A stretch of 64,000 nt of DNA from Euonymus europaeus (Eukaryota; Streptophyta; Magnoliopsida; Celastrales; Celastraceae), in the NCBI GenBank assembly GCA_963580455.1, contig OY756972.1:13035001-13099000 (forward strand), given 5' to 3'. Below, in pieces: positions 50,325 through 59,264 of the stretch. Both the position numbers and the translations under genes were made by a program. Below the pieces are notes generated by a model. That model was not told where the DNA came from. It saw only the letters and a list, made by a program, of their open reading frames with translations, and did not search any database. Numbering within the stretch: the stretch's first letter is position 1; each line of letters begins with the position of its first letter.

Positions 50325-53300
50325 TTGGAGCATTCATCTAATGCATGTTTAAATGTTTATGAATTTCAGATGACGACTTTTTCTCCTATTGCTTCCATAT
50401 TGAATGAAAACAAATTGACTGGACCAAATTATGTTGATTGTAAAAGAAACTTGGACATAGTGCTCACCTCAGGTGGGTACAAGTATGCCCTCGTTGAAGT
50501 CTGTCCTGAGTTGGGACCCGATCCAATTGAACAGGAGAGACTAGCTCAAGAAAAGTGGATTAAGGCTGATGAGATGGCCAAGTGCTATATCTTAGCGTCT
50601 CTTACGCCTGTCTTGCAGAAGCAACATGAGTCCATGCAAACAGCTGCAAATATGATCTACAGTTTGCATGAAATGTTTGCCCATACTACTCGTCCCGCAA
50701 GACAGCAGGCGATAAGAAAGTTGATGAACACCAAGCAAGCTGAGGGAGCACCTGTGAGAGAGCATATGCTCAAAGTCATGGGTTATCTCTATGAAGCCCT
50801 AGATCTTGGTGCTGAAATCGACGCGACCACGCAGACAGATATGATCTTGGAGACCCTCTCTAGTTCCTTTGCTCAGTTCAAGTTGAATTTCAGCATGAAC
50901 AAGATGGAGATGACTCTTCCAGTTCTCATGAAAGAACTCCAATCTGCTGAGGAGATCATGGGAAAGAAAGAGCAAGCTCACTTTACTACTGCTTCTAATT
51001 CTAAGCCCAAAAAGCCCAAAAATAAGAAGAAGAAGCAAATTGCTACAGTTGCCAAAGGAGCTCAAAAGAAAAAGAGCAAGGTTGCAAAAGGGAAAGGAAA
51101 ATGCTTTCATTGCAACCAGAAGGGGCACTGGAAGAGTGATTGCCCAAAGTTTCTAAGCAAGAAGAAAACTGAGGGTAAGACCTTTTATATTGAGACTTGT
51201 TTAGTGGTTGATTCTACATATTCCTGGATTGTAGACACTGGAGCCACTACTCATATTTGCAATTCTTTGCAGGGGTTTCAGGAAACCAGGAAACTCAATG
51301 AAGGGGAGATCACAATTCAAATTGCTTCAGGAGCTAGGATAGGAGCATCTAGTTTAGGAGTAGTTACTCTAGATTTTGGATGTAATAAATATCTAGTTTT
51401 GAACGATTGCTTATTTGTTCCAAACGTTGCAAGGAATTTAATTTCAGCTACTTTCTTGATTTCAGAAGGGTATGAGATATCTTTACGTTCTAATGTTACA
51501 ATTAGTAGAAATGGAAAAGATATATGCTCTGGAACAATGATAGGCAACCTATATTATTTACATCCACGCTCCTATAATGATGCTAGTGTCATGCATACTG
51601 AATCTAAAAAGAGAAAAGCCGAATCTAATGAAGAGACTCTTTGGCATTTACGACTTGGTCACATTAACCAAACAAGAATCAACAGGCTAATTCATGATGG
51701 GTCTCTTGGCCCATTAGACATGAATAAGATGCCACAATGTCGATCTTGTTTAGAAGGAAAAATGACCAAAAGGTCGTTTAAGTGCAAAGGCCTTAGAGCT
51801 TCTGAGTTACTTGAATTGGTGCATACTGATGTATGTGGTCCAATGACAGTTCAAGCTCGTGGAGGTTTTGAGTACTTCATTACTTTTACTGATGACTACT
51901 CTAGGTATGGATGTATTTATCTAATGCGCCGTAAGTCTGATGCATTTGACAAGTTCAAAGAATTCAAGGCCTATGCGAAGAACCAATTAGATAAACGCAT
52001 CAAAGCTATGCGGTCTGACCGTGGTGGCGAATACATGCTAGATGAGTACAAGCAGTATCTAGCAGATAATGGCATAGTTTCTCAGCTCTCTGCGCCTAGA
52101 ATGCCTCAGCAGAACAGGGTTGCAGAAAGGAGAAACAGAACTCTATTAGAGATGGCAAGATGCATGATGTGTCATGCAACTCTTCCAGAGTCATTTTGGG
52201 GATATGCTCTAGAAAATGCTGCACTTATCATAAACTTGGTACCGTCTAAGTCAGTACCTAAGACACCCCATGAGATGTGGATTGGACGAAAATCTGATCT
52301 TAGGAACCTCAAAGTTTGGGGATGTCCAGCTTATGTACTAGCAGATAAGACAACCAAGTTTGGGCCTAGATCTGTGCTATGTTATTGGGTAGGATTTCCA
52401 AAAGGGACTCGTGGTGGCTATTTCTACAATCCCGAGAGTCAGAAAGTATTTGTTAGCACAAATGCTAGATTCTTAGAAGAGGAATGTATAAATAGTGGTG
52501 AACCAAGAAAGGTAGTTTTGCATGAACAGGAATCTAATGATTCACAATCCAGTTCAACACAAGTAGTAGATGATGAACACATTACTGAACCTATTTTAGA
52601 TGCAACACCGGAGCTTCGTCGCAGTGGGAGGGTTTCACGACAACCCGACAGATACATGTTCATTGGAGAGTCATTTATGTCAGTTTCTGATGAACTTGAG
52701 TCGGATCCTACTACATACGAAGAAGCAGTTACTGATGTCGATTCAGACCATTGGCAAAAAGCAATGGAATTCGAGTTGGAGTCCATGTACTCCAACGAAG
52801 TTTGGGATCTTGTAGATATACCTGCTGGAGTAAAACCCATAGGGTGTAAGTGGGTATACAAGAGAAAGAGAGGAGTAGATGGAAAGGTTGAAACCTTTAA
52901 AGCAAGGTTGGTGGCAAAGGGTTATACCCAAAAGGAGGGTATTGACTATGAGGAGACCTTCTCACCAGTAGCCATGCTTAAGTCCATCAGAATACTTCTC
53001 GCCATATCAGCTCACTTTGATTTTGAGATATGGCAGATGGATGTCAAGACTGCTTTCCTCAATGACAATCTTGACGAGTGTATCTACATGATGCAACCCA
53101 ACGGATTTATTGCTAAGAGCCAGGAAAATATGGTTTGCAAGCTTAAGAGGTCTATTTATGGAATTAAGCAAGCATCTAGATCTTGGAACATACGCTTTGA
53201 TCAGGCGATTAAATCCTATGGATTTCATCAGAATCCTGATGAACCGTGTGTATACAAGAGATTGGATGGTAAGAACATTGTGTTCTTGATTCTCTACGTG

Positions 53301-53459
53301 GATGACATATTGCTTATTGGAAATGATGTAGCGACATTGTCATCAGTTAAAATTTGGTTATCTAATCAGTTTAGCATGAAAGACCTAGGAGAAGCGAGCT
53401 ATGTTCTAGGCATCAAACTAACCCGAGATCGCAGATCTAGAACTTTAGCTCTATCTTAA
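50325..53459 (+). CDS. Inner element polyprotein, open part: GAG, protease, integrase, reverse transcriptase
   Basis: An open frame of 1,044 codons; residue numbers count from 50,325. GAG of the copia type covers about 20-230, then a lysine-rich stretch and a CCHC zinc knuckle starting at Cys260 (C-X2-C-X4-H-X4-C) for RNA binding. The aspartic protease motif DTG is at 304-306. The GAG-pre-integrase zinc region starts with WH at 440-441 and ends in CRSC. The integrase core has Asp502, Asp565 and Glu601, the D,D-35-E spacing. The reverse transcriptase has QMDVKTAF with Asp906 and YVDD at 991-994. One oddity is QQNRVAE near the integrase glutamate, where the family usually has Gly in place of Arg. 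This might impair the enzyme. Confidence 0.93.
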   Translation: MEHSSNACLNVYEFQMTTFSPIASILNENKLTGPNYVDCKRNLDIVLTSGGYKYALVEVCPELGPDPIEQERLAQEKWIKADEMAKCYILASLTPVLQKQHESMQTAANMIYSLHEMFAHTTRPARQQAIRKLMNTKQAEGAPVREHMLKVMGYLYEALDLGAEIDATTQTDMILETLSSSFAQFKLNFSMNKMEMTLPVLMKELQSAEEIMGKKEQAHFTTASNSKPKKPKNKKKKQIATVAKGAQKKKSKVAKGKGKCFHCNQKGHWKSDCPKFLSKKKTEGKTFYIETCLVVDSTYSWIVDTGATTHICNSLQGFQETRKLNEGEITIQIASGARIGASSLGVVTLDFGCNKYLVLNDCLFVPNVARNLISATFLISEGYEISLRSNVTISRNGKDICSGTMIGNLYYLHPRSYNDASVMHTESKKRKAESNEETLWHLRLGHINQTRINRLIHDGSLGPLDMNKMPQCRSCLEGKMTKRSFKCKGLRASELLELVHTDVCGPMTVQARGGFEYFITFTDDYSRYGCIYLMRRKSDAFDKFKEFKAYAKNQLDKRIKAMRSDRGGEYMLDEYKQYLADNGIVSQLSAPRMPQQNRVAERRNRTLLEMARCMMCHATLPESFWGYALENAALIINLVPSKSVPKTPHEMWIGRKSDLRNLKVWGCPAYVLADKTTKFGPRSVLCYWVGFPKGTRGGYFYNPESQKVFVSTNARFLEEECINSGEPRKVVLHEQESNDSQSSSTQVVDDEHITEPILDATPELRRSGRVSRQPDRYMFIGESFMSVSDELESDPTTYEEAVTDVDSDHWQKAMEFELESMYSNEVWDLVDIPAGVKPIGCKWVYKRKRGVDGKVETFKARLVAKGYTQKEGIDYEETFSPVAMLKSIRILLAISAHFDFEIWQMDVKTAFLNDNLDECIYMMQPNGFIAKSQENMVCKLKRSIYGIKQASRSWNIRFDQAIKSYGFHQNPDEPCVYKRLDGKNIVFLILYVDDILLIGNDVATLSSVKIWLSNQFSMKDLGEASYVLGIKLTRDRRSRTLALS

Positions 53460-54269
53460 TCTACTTACATAGAAAAGATATTGGTCAAGTATGCAATGCA
53501 GGACTCCAAGAAAGGTTTGTTGCCTTTTAGACATGGAGTTCCTCTTTCCAGGGATGACTGTCCTAAGACAGAAGAAGAAAGGCAACAAATGAGTAAGGTA
53601 CCATATGCTTCGGCAGTTGGTAGTCTCATGTACGCCATGCTATGCACTAGACCAGATATTTGTTATGCAGTAGGATTGGTCAGCAGATATCAATCTAATC
53701 CAGGAATGCATCACTGGACAGCGGTAAAACATATATTCAAGTATCTTCGGAGAACGAAAGATTATATGCTTGTTTACCGTAGTGATGAGATCATTCCAGT
53801 GGGCTATACTGATTCAGACTTTCAGGCAGACAAGGACTCCAGGAGATCCACGTCTGGTTATGTATTTACCCTTGGTGGTGGAGCCATTAGTTGGAGGAGT
53901 GTGAAGCAAACTTGCATCGCAGACTCCACCATGGAAGCCGAATATGTGGCAGCATCAGATGCCGCAAAGGAGGCTGTATGGTTAAAGAAATTCCTCTTAG
54001 AATTAGAGGTAGTTCCTAATATTGAGAGACCTATGACCCTATATTGTGACAATATGGGTGCCATAGCTCAAAGTAAGGAACCTCGCTATCACAGTAAAGG
54101 GAAACACATTGAACGCAAGTTCCATTTGATAAGGGAGTTCGTGCAGCGAAAGGAAGTGGAGATACTAAAGATAGCCTCTTTGCATAATTTGGCGGATCCA
54201 TTCACAAAGGCCCTTACTGGAAAGAGCTTTACAGCTCATGTTGAGGGGATGGGTGTTAGGATACTCTAG
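50370..54269 (+). pseudogene. Copia GAG-PR-INT-RT-RNase H polyprotein of inner element, one in-frame stop
   Basis: A single reading frame of about 1,300 codons spans the whole interval and is stopped only once, by TAA at 53,457-53,459. At the matching place the outer element has a glutamine codon (CAA), so this is most simply a C-to-T nonsense change. The frame is the same before and after the stop. The likely start is the ATG at 50,370 (MTTFSP), because the upstream in-frame ATG at 50,325 adds residues unlike a copia GAG. The stop falls after the reverse transcriptase and removes RNase H, so replication from this copy would need protein from elsewhere. The remaining catalytic residues look intact. 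Confidence 0.93.
53481..54269 (+). CDS. Inner element polyprotein, part after the stop: RNase H
   Basis: 262 codons from an internal ATG, in frame with the upstream part. It begins in the linker after the reverse transcriptase (VPYASAVGSLMYAM is the usual copia motif there) and holds the RNase H domain. Candidate metal-binding acidic residues are Asp111 (YTDSDF), Glu154 (MEAEY), Asp190 (YCDN) and Asp239 (LADPFTKAL). This enzyme would degrade the RNA strand during reverse transcription. It is unlikely to be made on its own, because no promoter or initiation signal is apparent. The end at VRIL, shortly before the PPT, is normal for the family. Confidence 0.85.
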   Translation: MVKYAMQDSKKGLLPFRHGVPLSRDDCPKTEEERQQMSKVPYASAVGSLMYAMLCTRPDICYAVGLVSRYQSNPGMHHWTAVKHIFKYLRRTKDYMLVYRSDEIIPVGYTDSDFQADKDSRRSTSGYVFTLGGGAISWRSVKQTCIADSTMEAEYVAASDAAKEAVWLKKFLLELEVVPNIERPMTLYCDNMGAIAQSKEPRYHSKGKHIERKFHLIREFVQRKEVEILKIASLHNLADPFTKALTGKSFTAHVEGMGVRIL

Positions 54270-54287
54270 TAGTATGTTCTTCAGTCC

Positions 54288-54296
54288 AAGTGGGAG
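54288..54296 (+). other. Polypurine tract of inner element
   Basis: AAGTGGGAG two bases before the TG of the 3' LTR. It is the expected primer site for plus-strand synthesis. Confidence 0.85.
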
Positions 54297-54298
54297 TT

Positions 54299-56560
54299 TG
54301 TTGGGATGATGTCCTAAAAAACATACCATGTAAAGACAATTCTGAAATTCAAGAATAAACATTTTATGATTGCATTTGTGTTTTAAATGTTTTATTTTAA
54401 ATATTTCATTTATATGTGAATGTTCTAACAAGGTCTAAGGATGTTAGATATGTGAATCTTGGATACTCAGATACACTTATAGTGTGAGTATAGATTGACA
54501 CAAGATTCATTATTACATTCTAAATCATTAGTCACAACCAGATTAACAAAGTTAGGCACTTTGTTGATATAGGTTGTAGTGCATGGACATCTCCAATTAG
54601 GGGAATGGTTTGTCTTGACCGTTTGAGAGGATTCTCGGATTGGTGCACTAGTGTGTATGTGGACATATACATTGACGGACTTACATAGGAATGAACAACT
54701 AGAAACGTGCTATCAAAGAGTTGTTCATCCTATAGCTATGGGAGTACGGTATATCTCAAGCTTGAGTAGGTCAATACGTTTATACTTATAGCGTGTGCAT
54801 TTTGATTCATCAATAAGTGAGACACGCACTATTGTCAAAATCTTGATGATTTGGATGTATGCCACTAGGGTATAAGCGCATACCTACAAAATAGTCATTC
54901 ATGTACTTTCAGTTATGAAAGTGTAAGCACCCATCTGAGAGGTTCAAATTAATCTATCTAAAAAACTATGCATAGTGATTCTAACGAATCAAGCGTTGTG
55001 AATTAAATTGATCGACGGTTCAATTTAATACGCTTAGAGGATAGATATAAAGGAATCTGGAGCTCAGAGAAAATATGGATTTTGGAGTGTTTGATAGTAT
55101 GAATAAATTCACTCCATCTTACCGGGTGTTGCATGGAGGATATGCAAGTACACTTCCCATAGGTCAGGGATAGGTTTCTAATTATGGAAAAGCCTCGATG
55201 TAAGAATCGTACATATTGGGGAGTGCATCCAAAGTTCAGCTAGTGTCAGACGAACATTGGATTGTTATATTATTCCTAGTCATAGAGTTTGACGGTAAAG
55301 AATAATATTTCGGGGGCCACAATATGTATGTCCTGCGGAGTCCCCTTGGTAGCTCTATATATTCTCTTGTCCTATTTAAGGAAGATCGGCAAAATTTACC
55401 ATATCACAACGGTTGTTGGAAAAGTTACAAGAATGGAATTTGTATAACAGATAGATACAATTTTATTGGGTTTTGGTTTTCCAAAGATAACCCTAAGATA
55501 AAATTGTTTTTGTTAAGATATACAAAATTCTTGTAGGTGTATTTATGTAAAAATAACAAATCTCGGAGTTTTGATTTGGATTGTAAAATAAATATTTTAC
55601 ATAATCAAAAACAAATTAAAGTCAAGAATGGACCAAGGAACAAAACAAATTTGAGCCTTGAATTCTTGAAATATTGGGCCAAGCTAGGCTTAAACCATGT
55701 TATTGCATAGCAATATATGGCCGGCCCATTGTGGATAATTTGGGCTCCGATTATGCTTGTTAAAAGTATTCCATATTTGTTTTGGCTTTGAATCCAATTG
55801 GGATTATAAGTCAACTCAAATAATGATTTGTTATATATATATAAACACAACAATTTTTCTATGAATGGATAAGGATGGCCACCGTTTTGTTTTTTCCTAG
55901 TTCCATTTGGATTAGGAAAACAAAACCTAAAAGGAGACTTTTTTAACACAATGAAAAGGTTTTGTTTTATAAAAGAAAATGTGCTGGCCGTGTGATTCAT
56001 TCATAAGAAAACAACCAAGTTATTTTTCCAAAAAAAAGGAGCCGAGTGTTCCTAGAGAGGTGGCCGTGTGAGATTCTTTTGGTTCACTACCAATTGGATT
56101 TTTTGCTTTGCTTTTTCGCAAGGAGATTAAAGAGAATACCTAGGAAACAACATAGGCTATTCTTGGTGATTCTTGTTTTCTAAATTGGTGGTTCGTGATC
56201 AAGAGGTGTGATCAAACAAAGGGTGTGTTCAAGATCCGATCGTGTGTTCGTGATCAAGTGTTGAGTTTGTGATCAAGACGGATAGCACGTTGGACCTCGA
56301 TAGTAAAGAGGTTGGTATTCTTCTTCTAACCTTCTTCATGACATGATTGTATGTTTAGATCTAAGAATTATTTTGTATGAAATTAATACTAGAAGCATGC
56401 TAGGATTAATTACAAAATTAATTGGATCTAGGATAACACTTGATAGGCGTGTAACAATCTAGGGTTGTTTGGCTTCCGATTAAATTTTTGATTTTTACCT
56501 ATGCTAAGAACGATCCGTAAGATGCTTCCGCATGTTCTAAAATTATTTTAGCAACCAACA
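54299..56560 (+). repeat. Inner element 3' LTR (2,262 bp)
   Basis: Same length as the 5' LTR. About 20 substitutions separate them by eye, including clusters near 55,449-55,454 and 55,976-55,983, and no indels. It ends AACCAACA before catat. Confidence 0.96.
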
Positions 56561-56565
56561 CATAT
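56561..56565. repeat. Target-site duplication of the inner element, right copy
   Basis: catat directly after the CA end of the inner 3' LTR. The outer LTR continues from here with tacgtttgg. Confidence 0.95.
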
Positions 56566-57040
56566 TACGTTTGGGCTTAGGGCTTTATGTAAGGTCCATT
56601 ACCGGTTTAATTAATAAGATTAATTGAACATGTTCAAGAGCCCAAAAACGTGGGCTTCTTTCTTCAAGGAGATTTGGGCTTTTTCGGTTTTACTTGACTC
56701 ACAGAATATCTAGGTTAGAGTAACCCTAGGAGATAACAAAACTCTTGGTGTGCCGCACTTCTTCGTGAGTTGAGAGAAAAACGGATTGGAGCTTCTTCTC
56801 CTAGTTACTAGCATAACGTGAAGAGGCGATCTTTGGCTTGTTCGTGGGGATACCATAGAGGCGTGATGTTCGGTTGGATAGCGCGGATTGATTAGGATCA
56901 TACAAGCCAAGCAATCGGTTGTTTTCTGCACTTCAAGAGGTAACTTCTCATCACCGATTTATGCTCTTTCACATGGATTCTCTGGAGGGTTTCAATAAAA
57001 TTTTAAACTTCCGCTGTGTATGAGATATTGAAACCCAGCA
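56566..57040 (+). repeat. Outer element 5' LTR, part 2
   Basis: Continues the outer LTR after the insertion and ends aaacccagca. Parts 1 and 2 together give 1,485 bp, exactly 174 bp longer than the 3' LTR. The extra bases begin after ttgg at 56,571 and end at a second ttgg at 56,745. An AATAAA at 56,994-56,999 is a possible polyadenylation signal. Confidence 0.95.
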
Positions 57041-58416
57041 GTGGTATCGGAGCCGCTTGTGAAACCATAAATCGGTTATGTTTTCCTTGTGAATAGATCT
57101 GTGTTAATATGATTACAAACGGAATGACATGTTTGATAAGATCAAAAATAGATTCGGGTTTCTTGGTGAGTATGTTTGATACAGATTCAGTTTTGATGTG
57201 ATCAGAATGATGATTTGTTACTTGCCTATGATGAGTTGATTTAATGTGATTAAACGAAACAAAACAGAAACATGATCGATGTTGGTTATGTTGATCGGCT
57301 TCTCACTAGCGGGACCACCGTACAAACTCAGCGTAAGGGTGATAAATAGAAGCTCGATATCAAGACTTAATTTTAAATCACTATATAAATTTGATTTTAA
57401 TAAATATGCATATGTTATGTGATATATGATGCATGGTGCATAGCTATGGCCTTAAAGACCAATGTGATTGGACAGTTATTTGTTATGTTTGTAAATTTTA
57501 AATACGGCCTGCGTGTCGTGCCTTTCTCTTAAATCTCTGATTGTACATTCTCTTCTCATCTTACTCCCCTCGAATGTAACTCGAGGTTTCTCTATCCTTA
57601 TGTAACGGTTACATAGCTTACAATTTGTAATTAGTTAGTATAGATTTGAAATGTATGAAGAGATTTCAATGGAAGAAAGAGGAGATGGAGACTATACAAA
57701 TAACATCAAGGAAGGCGCTTGGAGAAGATGCTTTACCTAGGTTGACCTGTCGATCCTTTCATTGGCTTGGGAGGATCGATGTAGTAGAGGCCATAGCTAT
57801 GTCACATTTAATTTATGCACTTTAATTTCTATGTATGAGATGCATTAGATTAGATGTATAAAATATGTTTCATATGGTGAGATCATTCATTAATGACTAA
57901 AACCCTCAAGAAAATATTAAGTCAAATACATAATGCTTTCCAATGAAGGACACTCGTCAAGGCCTTGATCGACATAAGGTAGGTTTGCCAAAGCAAAGTA
58001 CCTTGTCTATCTTGGTGAGACGCGAAAGGATAATAGTGATATCCGTATTGTCAATAACATTGGGTCTGACTTGACTAGGACATCTCAATAGGATTGAGGC
58101 CTAGAGGCATAAAGTTGGGCATTAATTCATAAGATGAATTAGAAAAAGTGTTGTTCACCCAACTATCCAAGAGTTGTATGTGATGCAATTGGTAAAATGT
58201 TACCTACCTAAATAAGCTACATCTTGGGTGATTGGACAAAGCCAACTTAAGACAAAGTGAATTGTGGATCTTGGCTCACTAGAAAGTTGTCACTTTCCAA
58301 ATTAATAGTGAGGGCTATTAATTGAAGAAAAAATAGTGGGAGTTACATTTATTTAAAAACATTATTAAATGTGAATAGCATGACATTTACTTTGCATACT
58401 TCTATTGTAGATTTCC
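57041..58416 (+). other. Leader (5' UTR) of outer element
   Basis: About 1.38 kb from the LTR to the GAG start codon at 58,417. Apart from the PBS I see no long reading frame, no internal repeat and no copy of the GCATGC repeat found in the inner leader. Confidence 0.8.
57042..57054 (+). other. Primer binding site of outer element (tRNA-iMet type)
   Basis: TGGTATCGGAGCC, one base after the LTR end. It carries the same single A-to-G difference from the plant initiator-Met complement as the inner element. Confidence 0.88.
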
Positions 58417-58797
58417 ATGGCATCAAACACTTCAAACAACCTAACACTACGATCTGTCCTTGAGAAGGACAAGCTGACTGGGACAAATTTCCTAGACTGG
58501 TATCGAAATTTGAGGATTGTCCTCAAACATGAGCGAAAGCAGTATGTCCTAGAGCAAGCTATTCCTGAGCAACCAGCTGCTAATGCTCCAAGGGCTGAAA
58601 AGGATGCTTACAAGAAGCATCAAGATGACGCCTTGGATGTTGGATGCATCATGCTAGCCACCATGAACTCTGAGCTTCAGAAGCAACATGAGAACATGGA
58701 TGCCTATGATATGATCGGGCACCTTAAGAAACTTTATCAAGGTCAGGCTCGGCAAGAAAGGTATGATTTTCTAAAACATTATTTCAGTGCAAATTAG
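58417..58797 (+). CDS. Outer element GAG, N-terminal fragment
   Basis: 126 codons beginning MASNTSNNLTLRSVL, a typical plant copia GAG start that forms the virus-like particle shell. It contains KLTGTNFLDWYRNLRIVL, shared in type with KLTGPNYVDCKRNLDIVL of the inner element. It terminates prematurely at TAG 58,795-58,797 because of the frameshift. Confidence 0.88.
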   Translation: MASNTSNNLTLRSVLEKDKLTGTNFLDWYRNLRIVLKHERKQYVLEQAIPEQPAANAPRAEKDAYKKHQDDALDVGCIMLATMNSELQKQHENMDAYDMIGHLKKLYQGQARQERYDFLKHYFSAN

Positions 58798-58832
58798 CGA
58801 AAGGAAGTCCTGTTGAACCTCACGTACTCAAA

Positions 58833-59213
58833 ATGATTGGGTACGTTGAAAGTCTTGAGAGGTTGGGATTTCCTATGGGCCAAGAGTTGGCCATTGATTT
58901 AGTTCTGCAATCGTTGCCTCCGAGCTATGGTCAATTTGTCGTGAACTACAACATGAACGAAATTGACAAATCACCGCCAGAACTGTTAGCTATGTTAAGA
59001 ACTGCTGAACAGAACATGCCAAAAGGCTCTAGTTCCATAATGATGGTTCAAAAGGGCAAAGGCAAGGGCAACGGCAAGGGTAAGGGCAACTATAAGAAGA
59101 AAATGGATAATCGATCCAACAATCAGCCCAAACCCAAGTCTAAAGCACTGAAACCTAAAGGTGGAGTTGCTAAGGAAGGGACATGTTTCCACTGTGGTGT
59201 CGCTGGACACTAG
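58833..59213 (+). CDS. Outer element GAG, C-terminal fragment with broken zinc knuckle
   Basis: 126 codons in the second frame. The frame is already open upstream of this ATG, so the ATG is probably not a real start. It covers the rest of GAG, a Lys/Gly-rich linker (repeats of GKGKGN type) and the first half of a CCHC knuckle (Cys at 59,184, Cys, His). The TAG at 59,211 stops it before the last Cys at 59,223-59,225. Confidence 0.85.
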   Translation: MIGYVESLERLGFPMGQELAIDLVLQSLPPSYGQFVVNYNMNEIDKSPPELLAMLRTAEQNMPKGSSSIMMVQKGKGKGNGKGKGNYKKKMDNRSNNQPKPKSKALKPKGGVAKEGTCFHCGVAGH

Positions 59214-59264
59214 AAGAGGAATTGCCAAGTTTACCTGGAAGAGCTCAAAAAGAAGAAAGGGAGT

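Larger units (their letters stand above)
48698..50369 (+). other. Leader (5' UTR) of inner element
   Basis: About 1.67 kb between the LTR and the polyprotein start. It has no long reading frame; the longest, at 49,033-49,224, has no recognisable domain. The notable content is the PBS and three copies of a GCATGC-centred repeat at 49,826-50,066. A leader this long is common in plant copia elements. Confidence 0.8.
46436..56560 (+). mobile_element. Inner Ty1/copia LTR retrotransposon, nested in the outer 5' LTR
   Basis: A 10,125-bp element in the same orientation as its host element. It has two LTRs of 2,262 bp each, an iMet-type PBS at 48,700, a 1.67-kb leader, one polyprotein region (50,370-54,269) with a single in-frame stop, and a PPT at 54,288. 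It is flanked by the 5-bp duplication catat. The LTRs differ by about 20 substitutions by eye (about 0.9 percent) with no indels, so it is young. Its polyprotein is homologous to that of the outer element but clearly from a different family, and the LTR sequences are unrelated apart from the TGTTGG start. Confidence 0.96.

Noticed and set aside
52439..52861. Minus-strand frames inside the copia coding regions (such as 52,439-52,861, 50,799-51,128 and 62,070-62,426)
   Set aside because: They lie opposite strong polyprotein frames and show no domain of their own, so they are shadows.
53457..53459. Programmed readthrough or separate expression of RNase H at the inner stop codon
   Set aside because: Copia elements normally make RNase H in the same polyprotein, the outer element has a sense codon there, and no structure or context supports recoding. 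A simple nonsense mutation is more likely.
55605..56000. Antisense reading frame of 131 codons in the inner 3' LTR, and its 114-codon counterpart at 47,742-48,086
   Set aside because: They are the same LTR sequence, so similarity is not independent evidence. The 5' version is shortened by a single change and no domain is visible.
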